DNA of 64,000 bases from Certhia americana (lineage: Eukaryota; Chordata; Aves; Passeriformes; Certhiidae). A program made the position numbers and the translations under genes. How positions within the stretch are numbered: the stretch's first letter is position 1; each line of letters starts with the position of its first letter. Below are positions 1-11,700 of the stretch, piece by piece. The notes beneath the pieces were generated by a model, which was given only the letters and a program-made list of their open reading frames with translations, was not told where the DNA came from and searched no databases. The DNA lies in assembly GCA_018697195.1 (NCBI GenBank), contig CM031870.1, positions 12,998,050-13,062,049 on the forward strand, written 5' to 3'.

Positions 1-560
1 GCGGGGGCCCCGCGCGGCGCCCTGTCAGCCGCGGGGCCGCCACGGAGCCCACCCGGCCCCTTGCCTCCCGCGGGGCGGCCGGGGGTCCTCTCCGGAGCCG
101 GCCGGGCGTCTCGGCCGGGCGCCTCGCGTGTCCTCCGGGAGGCTCCCCGGGGCTGCCCCGGCCAGGGCGAGGAGCCAGCGCCGCCCCGCCGCAACAATGC
201 CCGGCGTGGCTGTGAGGCTGCCGTGCCGCTGCCCCGGGGGTCCCCTTCACCCGGCCGGGGGTCACTGGGGACCTGCACCGCAAACGGAGGGGGGGGGGAG
301 GAGGAGGCGAGTGTTGCGCTCACTTCCAGAAACGGGGTGAAAACCACCCAGAACCGCCCCGTGGTGCCAAAGCCCAGCCCCGTCCCGCGGTGCCAGGGCA
401 GGGGCTGCGTGCCGGGGGCTCGGGCCGGCCGTGAGTGCGGCTCTGGCTCCTGCCGCGCTCCTCACGGGGCCCGACCATCCTCGCTGCCCGCTCCTGGGCT
501 GGCTGGGTTGTTTCACCATGGACAGGTGGGCTGTAAGGACAGGCACGGCGTCGGCGGCGG
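1..560. promoter_or_regulatory. AXIN1: CpG island, probable AXIN1 promoter / 5' untranslated region
   Basis: The first ~560 bases are strongly GC-rich with dense CpG, unlike the AT-balanced DNA that follows. GC-box (Sp1-type) cores are seen at 72-78 (GGGGCGG) and, inverted, at 181-187 and 354-360; a run of ten G lies at 289-298. The position, upstream of the exon carrying the start codon, fits the promoter and non-coding first exon of a housekeeping-like gene. No TATA box is evident. The transcription start and the exon 1 boundary cannot be fixed from sequence. The open frames here on both strands are by-products of high GC content and show no recognisable protein. A CpG island could also serve a divergent transcript to the left, which the window does not show. 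Confidence 0.7.
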
Positions 561-1751
561 TTCTTGGTTTTAGCCGGGGTCAGGAAACGGGGAGAAAATG
601 GTAAAGCATCCCAAAGGTGTTCGTTGGTGTGGGGCTTGCTTTGAACGGGAGGGCGAGCCAAAATGTGTCTTTCCTGCTGTGTTTTTACATGCAACTGAGT
701 TAATCCAGTGCAAGGAGTAATTTGTGAGGCTGCTGGTGCTCTGCAGTACTTGGGGCTTAAAGGCTGAGGCTGTTCTGTAACACAAGGCTTTTGCTACTCG
801 CTTTAAATGATGAGGTTAATTTGTTGAGTAGCAGAAGTAGCAACCCAGGGATTGCCCTTTTCTTCCTTCTCTGCATTCTCCATACCTTCCATCCTCCATA
901 TTGACTCGTTGCTCTTCTTTTAAAACATCGTACTTGATCAGGTTTCCTTGTCGAGGTGGTTTTCTCATCTTCCTTTGATGATCTGAAATTTTCCCAGGCT
1001 CATAGCATGCAATTTTGTTAGCATAAATGAACCTTTTCTCAACGGCTTGCCGACAGAAAGCAGTGCTAGAACTGAACTCCTGTACTAACATGCCCATCTG
1101 AAGCAAGAATGCAGTCCAGATGCCCAAAATATTAGGGTCAACGATGCATCTGGATTCCCCTAGAGCTAAACGAGGCGACGCTTCTGAAACGCAGAGATTT
1201 GTGAGGAATGTGGCACTGGTATGTCACTTGAGTGTACGAAAGCCACCTGTGTTTGATTAAGGTGCAGCCCCACTCTAAGGGCTAGCTGGATGTTCTTTAA
1301 AAATAATTTTCACAAGCCTTAAATTCCTGTTTAAGGATAAGAATTTCCTAGATCCATAGCCAGATAAAAATGTGTTGCCTTAGTATGAGACAACCACTTG
1401 CTGGTGGCAGTGAAGAAAATGGCAAGTGTCCTGTGGTACCTGAGTATGGGTCTCTTGGATGTGGGCTGCCACTAGGATAAACCACCAGTGTTGGGAAATT
1501 GCCTGGGGTTTTAGCATAGTGTCAGCTATATCAGTGATGCCAAATTCTGGGTGTAAAGTTTTGGGTTATTCTGTAACTGTCATTTTTAGCCTTGTTTGAG
1601 TTTGATTCTGTGCTCTAAGAAGTTACCAAGTCAATGATTCTGCTGAAAAAGAGGCATTAGTACAGTAAAGATGAAGAGCATAACCACTAGTTTGTCTTAG
1701 AGTGTTTATTTCCGGTGATACTTGCTTATTTTTTTTCCTCATCTGTTTCAG
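561..1751 (+). other. AXIN1: Intron 1 (3' part), non-coding
   Basis: GC content falls to an ordinary intronic level after the CpG island and nothing protein-like is seen on either strand. The segment ends in a strong acceptor: a T-rich tract at about 1728-1747 followed by CAG ending at 1751. The 5' limit of the intron is uncertain because the exon 1 donor is not proven. Confidence 0.65.
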
Positions 1752-1845
1752 CCAAACAAACTTGTTCACCTTGGAGCTACAAATATTGGTGATTTGAGAT
1801 TGGCGCTCATCCCTCACTGTTCCCACGCAAGCAAGGACCAGAAAA
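1752..1845 (+). other. AXIN1: 5' untranslated part of AXIN1 exon 2
   Basis: These 94 bases lie between the exon 2 acceptor and the initiator ATG. They contain no ATG. A TGA at 1795-1797 is in frame with the AXIN1 start and closes the frame upstream, which supports initiation at 1846. The start has A at -3, a favourable context. Confidence 0.8.
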
Positions 1846-2723
1846 ATGAATATCCAGGGGAAAGGCTTCCCCTTGGACCTCGGAGGAAGCTTCACTGAAG
1901 ATGCTCCAAGGCCACCCGTTCCTGGTGAGGAGGGGGAGCTCGTATCCACAGACCCAAGGCCAGTTAGCCATGGTTTCTACTCCGGTAAAAGTGATGTGGT
2001 CAGAAATGAGACGTCCACGGCAACACCGAGGCGCTCCGATTTGGATTTGGGGTACGAGCCTGAGGGGAGTGCTTCACCAACTCCACCCTACCTGAAGTGG
2101 GCCGAGTCACTGCACTCCTTGCTGGATGATCAAGATGGTATCAACCTCTTCAGGACTTTCCTGAAACAGGAGGACTGTGCGGATCTGCTGGACTTTTGGT
2201 TTGCCTGCAGTGGCTTCAGGAAGCTGGAGCCGTGTGTGTCTAATGAGGAAAAAAGACTCAAGCTGGCAAAAGCCATTTACAAAAAATACATCCTCGACAA
2301 CAATGGCATTGTGTCCCGGCAGATCAAACCAGCCACAAAAAGCTTCATCAAAGACTGTGTCATGAAACTGCAGATTGACCCTGACATGTTTGACCAGGCC
2401 CAAACGGAGATTCAGTGTATGATAGAAGACAATACCTACCCTTTGTTCCTTAAGTCAGATATTTATTTGGAATACACAAGGACAGGTGGGGAAAGTCCAA
2501 AAATTTATAGCGATCCAAGCTCGGGGTCTGGGACAGGTAAAGGGCTACCTGGTTATCTGCCAACTCTGAACGAGGATGAGGAGTGGAAGTGTGACCAAGA
2601 GGCCGAGCCCGAGGCCAGCAGGGACTCGGCGCCTTCCAGCAGGCTCACGCAAAAGCTGCTTCTGGAGACAGCCACGCAACGTGCGGCCCCAGCCCGGCGC
2701 TACAGCGAGGGCAGGGAGTTCAG
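1846..2723 (+). CDS. AXIN1: AXIN1 coding exon 2: start, tankyrase-binding segments, RGS domain
   Basis: This exon encodes residues 1-292 and two bases of codon 293. The N-terminus is [14 protein letters not shown]. Residues 22-30 (RPPVPGEEG) and 62-74 ([13 protein letters not shown]) are the two segments that bind tankyrase, which controls axin turnover. Residues ~88-211, from [10 protein letters not shown] to YLEYTRTG, form a complete RGS fold; in axin it binds the SAMP repeats of APC. After the RGS domain come a Ser/Gly-rich linker, the conserved acidic block [14 protein letters not shown] (238-251), and RRYSEGREF at the end. The donor is CAG|GTAGGT at 2724. Its TAG is in frame, so reading into the intron ends at once. 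The same interval carries overlapping frames on both strands that I regard as shadows. Confidence 0.98.
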
Positions 2724-5700
2724 GTAGGTGGGGAGTGGGTCAGGGAGCTGCCATGGCCATGGGGGACATGGGAAACCTTGGAAGACAGTAGGTGCTGGGG
2801 AGCATCCGCATTGGTACAGGATGGTGTTGCCGAGTGGTTTGATGGGAGTGCAAAGCTTTGTTCGAAACTAATTGCAGGTTGTTTTAAAGGTGTCTTTAGC
2901 TTTCCTGTCTGATAGTGTCAAATCATCCCTGCAGCATATTCTTCACCTGGAGAAACTGCTGCTGGAGGTTTTCTGAAGGCAGGTAGGGCTTGGTGGACAG
3001 TGCGCATTCATGGGCAGCCCTCATGCACATGCAGGTGTTTGGGCAAGCTGCAGTGCCAGGTTTGCCATAGCCTGCACCAGCAGAAGGTCAGTGTTCAGCT
3101 ACTGTAACGTGGGCAGGTACAGCTGGTGGTGACACTTCCTGTGTAGAAATTGTCATGAGCCACAGCTGGGAGCTCACAGGACATAGATACCCTCACCTTG
3201 GTGTGGGTAGGAGTGAAGCAACATCGATGGTGCTCCCTGATAATGGTACTGCTTTGCATATGAGATTTCCAGCGCCGAATTCTAGCGATGTCAGAGTCAG
3301 AATCCCCAAATCAAGTTAAAGCCATGCCCTGCTGAAGCTCTTCCCTTCATGAAAGTAATTGCTGGGGTTTTTTAACTGTAAGACTTCCACAGTTCTGCAG
3401 CCCGTTTTTTTCTGGGTCCCCCACCCACTTCCAGCCAACATGGATTTTGAAACTTGCTGAGAGCTCAGTTAAAATTCCAGACAATTAACTTAGCAGGGAG
3501 CTCTCTGGGATCAATAAGCATGTGTGTGTCTAACCCTTGCTGAATCAACAGAACCCAGCCAGAACACATTCCTACTTTTTTTTCCCCCCTTTTTAAAATA
3601 AAATCTCCTTGTTTTAAGACCTGCTTAGGCTAAAATCTGACGCTTTGTGAAGATTACGAAATGAAGTAGCTGAACTGTCCTCTTCAAAGCCTCCTGCCTT
3701 ATGAAAAGCATTTCTGTGTTTAATCTCCCTCGGCCGTCCCTTTAGGCTGGCAGCTGGAAGCGCATCCCGCCCCGCGCAAGGTCTCGGCGCCTTTCAGCTG
3801 GCAAAATGTTCTCAGTTTGATTCTTGTTTTTTCACAGATTTTGAGGAGGGAATGTTGCATGTGAAACTCTTGGGGAGGGGAAAAAAAAAAGGAATTCATG
3901 TGGGCTCCTGCTGTTTTAATCAGGAGTCAGAAAAAAAATATCCCAGTGTCTTGGGACTTTCCCATGGAATTAATAAAAACCTTGAATGCGTCTTGAAGTG
4001 CATTTCACTGAGCAGTTGGGTGCTTACCATAAATGAAGGATTAGAAAGTCTATGATTTAAGTATCTTTTTATTTAAGCAATAATGGTGTTAAGATTGAAA
4101 ATAACTTACTTGAGGGTCAGCTGTGTTTAGTTTCCTTATCAGACCAGGTAGTAAATCCTGTGTGCAACATTGAGCTGTTTAGCTCCAGCTTCAAGAAAAA
4201 GGTGCACTTTACACGTTATCTGAATATATCTGTGCCAGGTTGTAAAATTGTTTAAGACATGTGATGTGAAATAGAAGTGTTTTGAAGTAGAGTTCATCAG
4301 GCCTGGGATTTTCATAGAAGATTAGAACAATATGAAATAAATCTTTACCTGGAGGATGGAGATCAGAGAAAATGTGTGACTATTAATTTGTAGTGTCTAA
4401 CAGCCTGTCATTGTGGCTACTGACACTCTGCTGACCTGTGGGTTAGGGAGGCAAGGAAATGTTTGCCATTCTCACCAGAGCAGGAGTAGCCTGGAGTAGC
4501 TGAAGATAAGGGATTTATTTTATTTTTTAAATGTTGGTCTGTCAGCTTCTGTGGTGTCCAGAGCATTGCCATGGAAGATGCTGCTGAACTGCATAATCTC
4601 TGCATATTTTTTATTCTAAAAACTGCTGAGATACTAATTTATGAGGTGGTTGTTCTTCTTTGAGCAAGACCTTGTGGTTGAATTAACCTTCTTCCTGGAT
4701 GCTGTATAACAATAGGTGTCTTGCACAAGTTGGTTTTTAAGTTGTAGCATCTTTATCCTGCAGACTTCGTGTTCATATACTTTCTCACCTGAGGAAGTAT
4801 GCTGGAAGCTGGGCTTGCAGCAGGAAGCAATGGCTGCATGCAGCATTTGAAAAGCTGGGTCCCAATTTATTTTGAAAATTTCCATAAACCTCTTCTTTTT
4901 TTTTTTCTTTTTTTTTTTCTTTTTTTTTTTTTTTTTTGGCGTGTGTGTGGAAGAATTTCTCATTTCTCTTCTTTGGGGAATGTTGAAATAAGCTGTTTTG
5001 CATTATATCTCAGGGCCTGTTTAATCTTCTCAAGATTGAACTTCTATTCCTTGGCTTCCATGGAAACCCTAAATAAAGAGGAATCTAAGCAAATGCAATA
5101 GAAGTATTTCTCTGTTAGCAAATGAGCATCTTGAATCAGCTCCAGGTTTTTTTTTTTTTCAGCAGAAAGTTCATAAATCTTGATGCAGCAGCTTTGCTCT
5201 TGGGAGAACAAATGTAAAAAATTCCTCAAACGGCAGAAGACAACCCCGTTATTAGCGCTGGATATTTTTGAAGGTGTGCAAATGTGCAGGCAGATTTAAG
5301 AATACCCTGAAGCCAAAAGCATCGCTGTTACCCACTGTGTTTTTGTATGCGTCGGAAAAGGCCAATAGTCATTATCGTTAGGCTCCTGCAAATTAATTGG
5401 ACATTGGTTATGGATCAGTGAACTTCAAAGAGGGTAACCCCCGAAGATCTCGGGCATTAACTCGCAGCTTCCGAAAGTGACACTAACGTGGTTGTGAGGG
5501 CGGCTAAATCGTTCATTAACCTTCTTCCGACACGCCGGGACAGCGTTCCTCGGAGCTGGAGAGCAGAAATTAAACCTGTGCCTGAGAACCGCCTGCAGCC
5601 TGCTTTTTGAGCGCTCCAGGAAAACGTAGCCTCTGAAAAAGCTGGAAATTTGGTGCTTGGTGGTTTGGTTGTGTCTTTTGCTGGGGTGGGTTTCTTGTGC

Positions 5701-8700
5701 TCTCTCTTTAGCTCTGTGTGGGAAGGGGCTCCCATCCCGCTGCCAAAACATTGGAGAGCAGCACTCTCACAGGCCTTGCCTTTGCTTTCTTCTGTGGTGG
5801 AAAGTGAGAAGAGCATACGGTATTACCTGCCAGCAGCTCTGCCTTCATCTTTCCTGAAAATCAGGCAGACTGAGAAATTTACGTTAGTTCTGCCAATTGT
5901 TTCAGGTTTTGACCCATTCCGTGAAGTGTGTAGTATTGAAGAGGAAGCCTGAATGATGGTGATTAGGGACACGTGGTGGTGGGTGAAGTCTCCAGTTGTT
6001 GGGTTTTGAGGAGTGTTGGTGGTAGAGCTGCTGGGCACGAATGGAGAAATTTCTCAGTGTGGGCTTTGATATACACAGGGGGCTGGGGTTTTTTTTAAAG
6101 AAGCTGGCTCCAAACTTTAATTTCCACAGTGCTGAGCTGACTAAGCTCACCGCGTTTCACAAGTGTTGGTGGTTGAAATGAAAAGGGTGGGTGATGTGGT
6201 TCTCCAGGCTGGTAGGAATCACCAGGAGAGTCCTTGTGCCTGTGCCCACGCACTGACAGCCTCTCTGGACACGTGGGAGGGCAGCTCTCCCCAAAACACA
6301 CAGCCAGCACTTCATGGTGAGGTGTGCAGAGAAGGCAAGTGGAGAAAAGCTGAAGGAGCTTTAGAGGGATGTGACAACCTCTGGTCTGGGACAATGCAAT
6401 GACAAACTAATGTGTAGAGGCTGGTTCAGGGAATGCACAGGATCTCTTCATGGCTTAGGGAGCATAAACAGCCCAGCGGTCAGAAGCTAAGGCTGCATCA
6501 GGAAGGAGCTGGCTGAAGTTTAGCTGGCAGCTCTAATTTTGAGGTTGGCTGCTTCGTTCATAATTAAATACTAAATTGCACACCTCTGACTCAAGCCTGT
6601 GTGGTGTTGAAGGAATTGGTGTTAATTGTACTGACCGGTTGGAAAACTGAGGATGCAAAATCACAAACACTGGTGCAAAAACAGTCACATTTAGAAAATA
6701 TAAGGATGTGTTACACTCTTACTGATGCTTCTTTTAGCTGGAGAGGCAGCACATGCATATTGGAGTTAGGCTCTTGAAGCTTCATGGGAGCTTTTTGCAG
6801 GAAGAAATCGTCTACTGAATGTTAGACCCATATGTAAAGTTGGGAATGCTTATCTTGAATTAAAATTGCTGGGCCCACAGTTCAACCCTGTTTGGATTTC
6901 TTATGGAGCAATGGTTATTTCCAGTGTTAAAGAAAATAAGTTGCAGAAGAATAGTTCGGGTTCTGCATTGTTCTTGAGAGAAATCAGTGAATCCAGCAGG
7001 GAGGGGATCTGGTGCTAAGAGCTCTAAGTGGTAATTTAGTGCTGGAGCACTCTTAATATATACAGGACAGAGACTGATGGTGTTTTTGCACAGAAGTTAA
7101 CGCCAGCTTTTTAAAATATATTGTTAAGCTGATGAAACTTCTGCGTGGAAATGCTTACATTACATTAACAGTGTAAAGTATTTATGCTAGTTGTTGCCAA
7201 GTTTTAAAATAGATTTTATTTGAAGAAGAATACCTTTTGTGCCCACAGCTTTACCTCCACACAAATCAAGATGAAGAAGTGGTGCGTTTGTATTTGGTTA
7301 TGGATCAGTGCTTTGGCTTCTTTTTAAAGACAGGTAGTTAAGCTTTTAGCACTCTAATTTTATAAATGAGTAGCGTTTTCTTCCCCCCCCCCCCCCACCC
7401 CAGCAAACAAAGACTTGTTTTGCTGTAATTGAGTTTTACTTGGGTTACAGAATATTTTCTCTTAAAAGCCCAAGAGGGAAGTTATGTCCCCCTTTTGGTC
7501 CTAGGGAGATTCAGGTAGGACATGGTGAAAAAAAATCATGGGAGCATGAAGCAGCCTGGGAACTGTCGGAGTCCAGAACACTCCTCTGACTGTCCTGGGT
7601 GATTCCAGACCCAGACAGGGGCTGGGAAACCTTGGCGAGGAGTGAAAAACTCCTGTGCCTTTGATTTTAGCCCCTGGGAGAAATTACCACCTCTGTGTGA
7701 GGATTTACAAACCACGAGAGTTTAAGTAGAGTGATAGTTAGTTAGTCACAGGGTGAAAAATAGATTTATAGAGTTTTTAGGCTGATAAGCAGAAAAACAC
7801 AAAATGGAGGCTCCACGTGGCTTTGGGGTTTCTTCTTCCTTCTTCACCTTCTCCATTTTCTGCAATGACGCTGGCATCTTTGGTTGGTTTAGACTAGAGC
7901 CTGACTTCCTAACATGAAAGATAGGTATTGGGAATCTTTTATAAACAAAGTAGATGTAACTTTTAGTATAAAGATGCTCGTCACCTTCAGGGTGGGGTTA
8001 TTCCCCGTGAACTGACCTGCTGAATGGATCTCTGTAGGTCAGGGAAGAAAATGTATAGATAAGAGAGAATAAACAACCTTGAAAAAGCAGAGGAGACAGC
8101 TCTCGGTCTTTTCTTCGATCTCGGTGCTGGGTAAAAAGACTTTTGCATTCTCGGGAAGAGCAAAACCACACGGAAACCCAAGAGGAACAGAGCACGAGGG
8201 GTGGGAATCTCTGTCCTTGGAGGGCCTCATAACTGGGTTAGACAGAGCTGCGGCCTGACCAGTCCAGTCCTGGTGATGGTCCTGTTTTGTTGTGTGCTTA
8301 CAATGATGGCACAGATCATGAAATACTATATTTTGAGGAGTCTGGTTTGAGTTCTGCCTGGTTTCAGAAAGAATGGGGTGCTAAAAGGTTGAGTGGGAGC
8401 TGAACCAGTGCCAGGACGCTGAGAAGTGCACCCAGGAGGTGGCCACGGGGTGGGAACACCTTGGGTTTGATCTGCCGTTCAACTTGGCTTTATGTTTTAA
8501 GAGTTTCTTTGTTGTTACTATAATGGACTAATCCCTTGAATAATTAGTTGCCATTGGACGTTTTAAAAATGACTGCCTCTTGGATGTTTTCCTTTAATAG
8601 TCTGTTAGATTCTGGATTTATTAACTATTGAGACAGACTGTGAAATCCTGTTAGGGCAGACTTGCTTGGTGGAAAAGGGACTGAGAGTGGTGTGGGGGTG

Positions 8701-11700
8701 CTGGGGAAACACACACTGGCCCCATTTTAGGTTTGAGCTGTTGACTTCCCACCTTCTCAAAAAGTCCTGGCTGCCTGCTGGGCTGGGTCAGTGGCTGCTA
8801 GAACACATCATGGTCTTGGGTCATCCCTAGATTTGGGGCTTTAGAAGGTTCTCCAGGAAGTTACAGCACTGTAGCTGCCTGGTGCAAGGCCAGTCATGCA
8901 GTCTGGCCTTTTAAAATAAACACCACCCATTTAAAATAAATCATGGACCTGATTTTATTGCAATTGGTGGGAAAATCTGGTTTCATAAGTGACTATGTGT
9001 AATGCAGAAAATTGCTGTGTTTAAAAAAAAAATCAGAACAGAGGTGCTGATATCCTAAATCGGTTCCTGGATATATCATTGGATTATTAGGCTCATCCTT
9101 AAATCCATTAAGCAAATTACAGTTAATCAGTCAAATAAAAGAAGATCTTTTGCAAGGCCCTGTCTTTTGAGCCATGCAGAAGCTGTAGTAATATTTTAAT
9201 TTTCCATCTGTCAGTGAATGTATTCAGTCACTTTGCTTCCTTATGTGAAGGATTTGAAATTAGAAACTGAGGTTAATTATCTGCATTAAATGAAATATGT
9301 GAAGACCACAAAAGCAAAAACCTTCACAATTTGGTATGGTCTGTTAAGCTAGGCAGGCTGCTTCAGAAGGAGAGGGTTTATTCTTCCCTGGTTTTGTTCC
9401 GATTGAAGGGTTTTAGTCACAGTAATTGAAATGATTAAAAAGTCAAATTGCTGGTGAATATAATTCTGAGCATCTCTCTGAAAAGATTTGACACTTGGTT
9501 GAGAGCAGGGCTTTGCTCAGTCTGGCTTGGCAGCGTGGAACAGCCCATATTGTGCCACCCCAGCGTGGGTGAGGCTGGGTGTCCTTAGTGCCACTCTATC
9601 CACCTCTTCCATGGCAATGGGAGGTTGGAACTCTGCTGCAGAGTTAGTAGAGATGATTTGGAAGTGGAACAATGCCAGATGAAAGCTACACTTTTGAACT
9701 TACCAAATGCAAAGTATGTCTGACACCATCTACCCTAATGCTATAAGTTAGTTAATTAGTGCCTGCTTCACTTGGAAGTGTAGCTTTGGACTCTACAAAG
9801 ATCATGTCCTGGAAATACACATTCCCACACAATCAGCTGGGTTTGAGGAGATTTGTTTGTGCAAAGGCTCATTTTATTCCTCCTTTGCAGTACACACATG
9901 GCTCAGGTGTGAGTTCCTCTGGGGACTGCAGTATCCATCTCCACTCATCAGGTGCAAAGCTGCCCCTTCCTTCACTGGTGCAACCCTGAATGCCCAGCTC
10001 AGGGAACTTCAGGAAAGGTCTGACTCTTCTGGAGACACTCATCTTGTACCCTTCCTTGTGTGCCAGGGTGAGCTGCTTTGCTTTTAGGTCACACTCAGAA
10101 ATTAAATTGTTGCAGGTCACGCTTGTGTGTAAAAGCAAAACCATCAGTCCCTGCAGCCCTGGCCTGGATCCCTCACTGTTGTGAGGCCGTTAATGAATTT
10201 AAGTAGAACTGTTGCAGTTTTAATTCAGATTGTCTAAATTCTATAAAACCCACATAGAAATTGAATTTTACCTTTGATGACTCCAGAGTACACTTTTGTG
10301 GTAAGAGCTGGAATTTCTTGGTCCCCTGGCTCCCAAGATACAGCCTATCCTCAAAGTATCAGGTTTTTTTAAGGTCTTCATCTGATCTAAATAGCTAATA
10401 GATGAAGAGCTTTCATCTATCCTGTTGATAAGCAGTGGAGGGAGGCAAAGCTATAGCCAGAGGAAAAAACCTCTTTGAAATACCCAAGTGAGACCTACTG
10501 GTTAGCAGCACAGCCTCATGTTAGTCCATGGATCTACCTCCAGAGCTGCTGACTAGAAACTACTGGGTTTTATCCTTCAGCCCTCCGTCCCCCATATATT
10601 CCCTGTCCTGTTGTAGACTGGAGAGTCAGTCCTCTCCCGCTCTCCCTCTTCATATTACTTTTTTTCTGGAGGTTCAGTTTTCTGTCCTTTATCTCCAGCA
10701 TTCGTTTAGACAAATGCTGATGCTGGAATGAGAAGAGCAGTATGACTGGGCAGGTGGGATTGTCCTTTTTCCAGCACTTTAGTTTAGGTTGGGTTAGGTC
10801 TGCTGGAAAACCATGTCTTCAGTGTTTAATGGATTCGCCCTTTTGAGTCATAAATTTTGGTTGTTCTCTTGTCTGGCAGTCAGCCTCTTGGACTGGGAAA
10901 GATCTGTCTGGAAGAGGAGGTTCCTTGTCCTGCCATTGCTGCCAGCCTGGTCCAGGCTGTTGCTTTGGGACCTCTGTGGGATTGATTGCTTGGATAGCCA
11001 CGGACCAGACAAGCTGGTTGTGGTTGCCCCATCCCTGGAAGTGTCCAAGGCCAAGTTGGACAGGGCTTGGAGCAACCTGGGATAGTGGAAGGTGTCCCTG
11101 CCAGTGGCACAAGGTGGAATGAGATGAGCTTTAAGGTTCTTTGCAGCCCAAACCATTCCATGTTTCACAAAGTATGAATCAGAGCCAAGTCACTGGAGAG
11201 CTCCTAGGAAATACAGTTAGGCTCCATGGAGAGAGTTGTGGGGACTCAGGATCCAGCTGTAGCTACTGCATTTGACCAACTTTGTCCTGGCTCTGCTCCA
11301 CAGAAGTAAGAGCTGTAAAACCATTTGGCACTAGACATGCAAATAAGAGCTGGGATGAAGCTACTGTTACCCTCGAGGATCCCAAAAGAGGAATCAACAA
11401 ATAGAAATTATTCTATTAGCAGGGGCAAAGTTCACAGGTTAACCATCATGTCAAATCGATGAAATACAGCCTTGATCTCCTGCACAAGGCCTTTATTGTG
11501 TATAAATAAAGACTGTCTGAGCAAAGACAGCAAGTTCTAGCACTGTAACATTTGCAGTGTTTTGGAGAAAGGGAAGCTCTGTACAGATGGCAGCATGAAA
11601 TGTCTCCGTTGGACATCAGCTTCATTCCTGCTTCAAAAGATTCTAAAACATGACCTTGGAACCTTCTTACTGTCCTTATGGCCCTGCTCAGATTAGATTT

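Larger units (their letters stand above)
2724..11000 (+). other. AXIN1: Intron 2, first segment (non-coding)
   Basis: No coding exon is supported. The segment contains a small CpG-rich pocket (about 3730-3805), a 47-base pyrimidine tract (4891-4937), a T13-CAG tract resembling a splice acceptor (5147-5162), a CpG-retaining single-copy stretch that looks conserved (about 5229-5600), and a C14 run (7383-7396). The remainder is ordinary intronic sequence in which I see nothing definite. Weak matches to CR1 near 9590-9660 are too degraded to call. Confidence 0.75.

Noticed and set aside
61..694. Overlapping reading frames on both strands in the first 700 bases (up to 170 residues)
   Set aside because: They lie in a CpG island, where stops are rare; their composition is Pro/Arg/Gly/Ala-rich with no domain and no agreement between frames.
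4634..5003. Minus-strand lysine-rich frames
   Set aside because: They are the translation of the T-rich tract at 4891-4937, not a protein.
9590..9660. Possible CR1 remnant with a CATGGCAATGGGAGGTTGGAA word
   Set aside because: The match covers too few bases and the following tail is missing.
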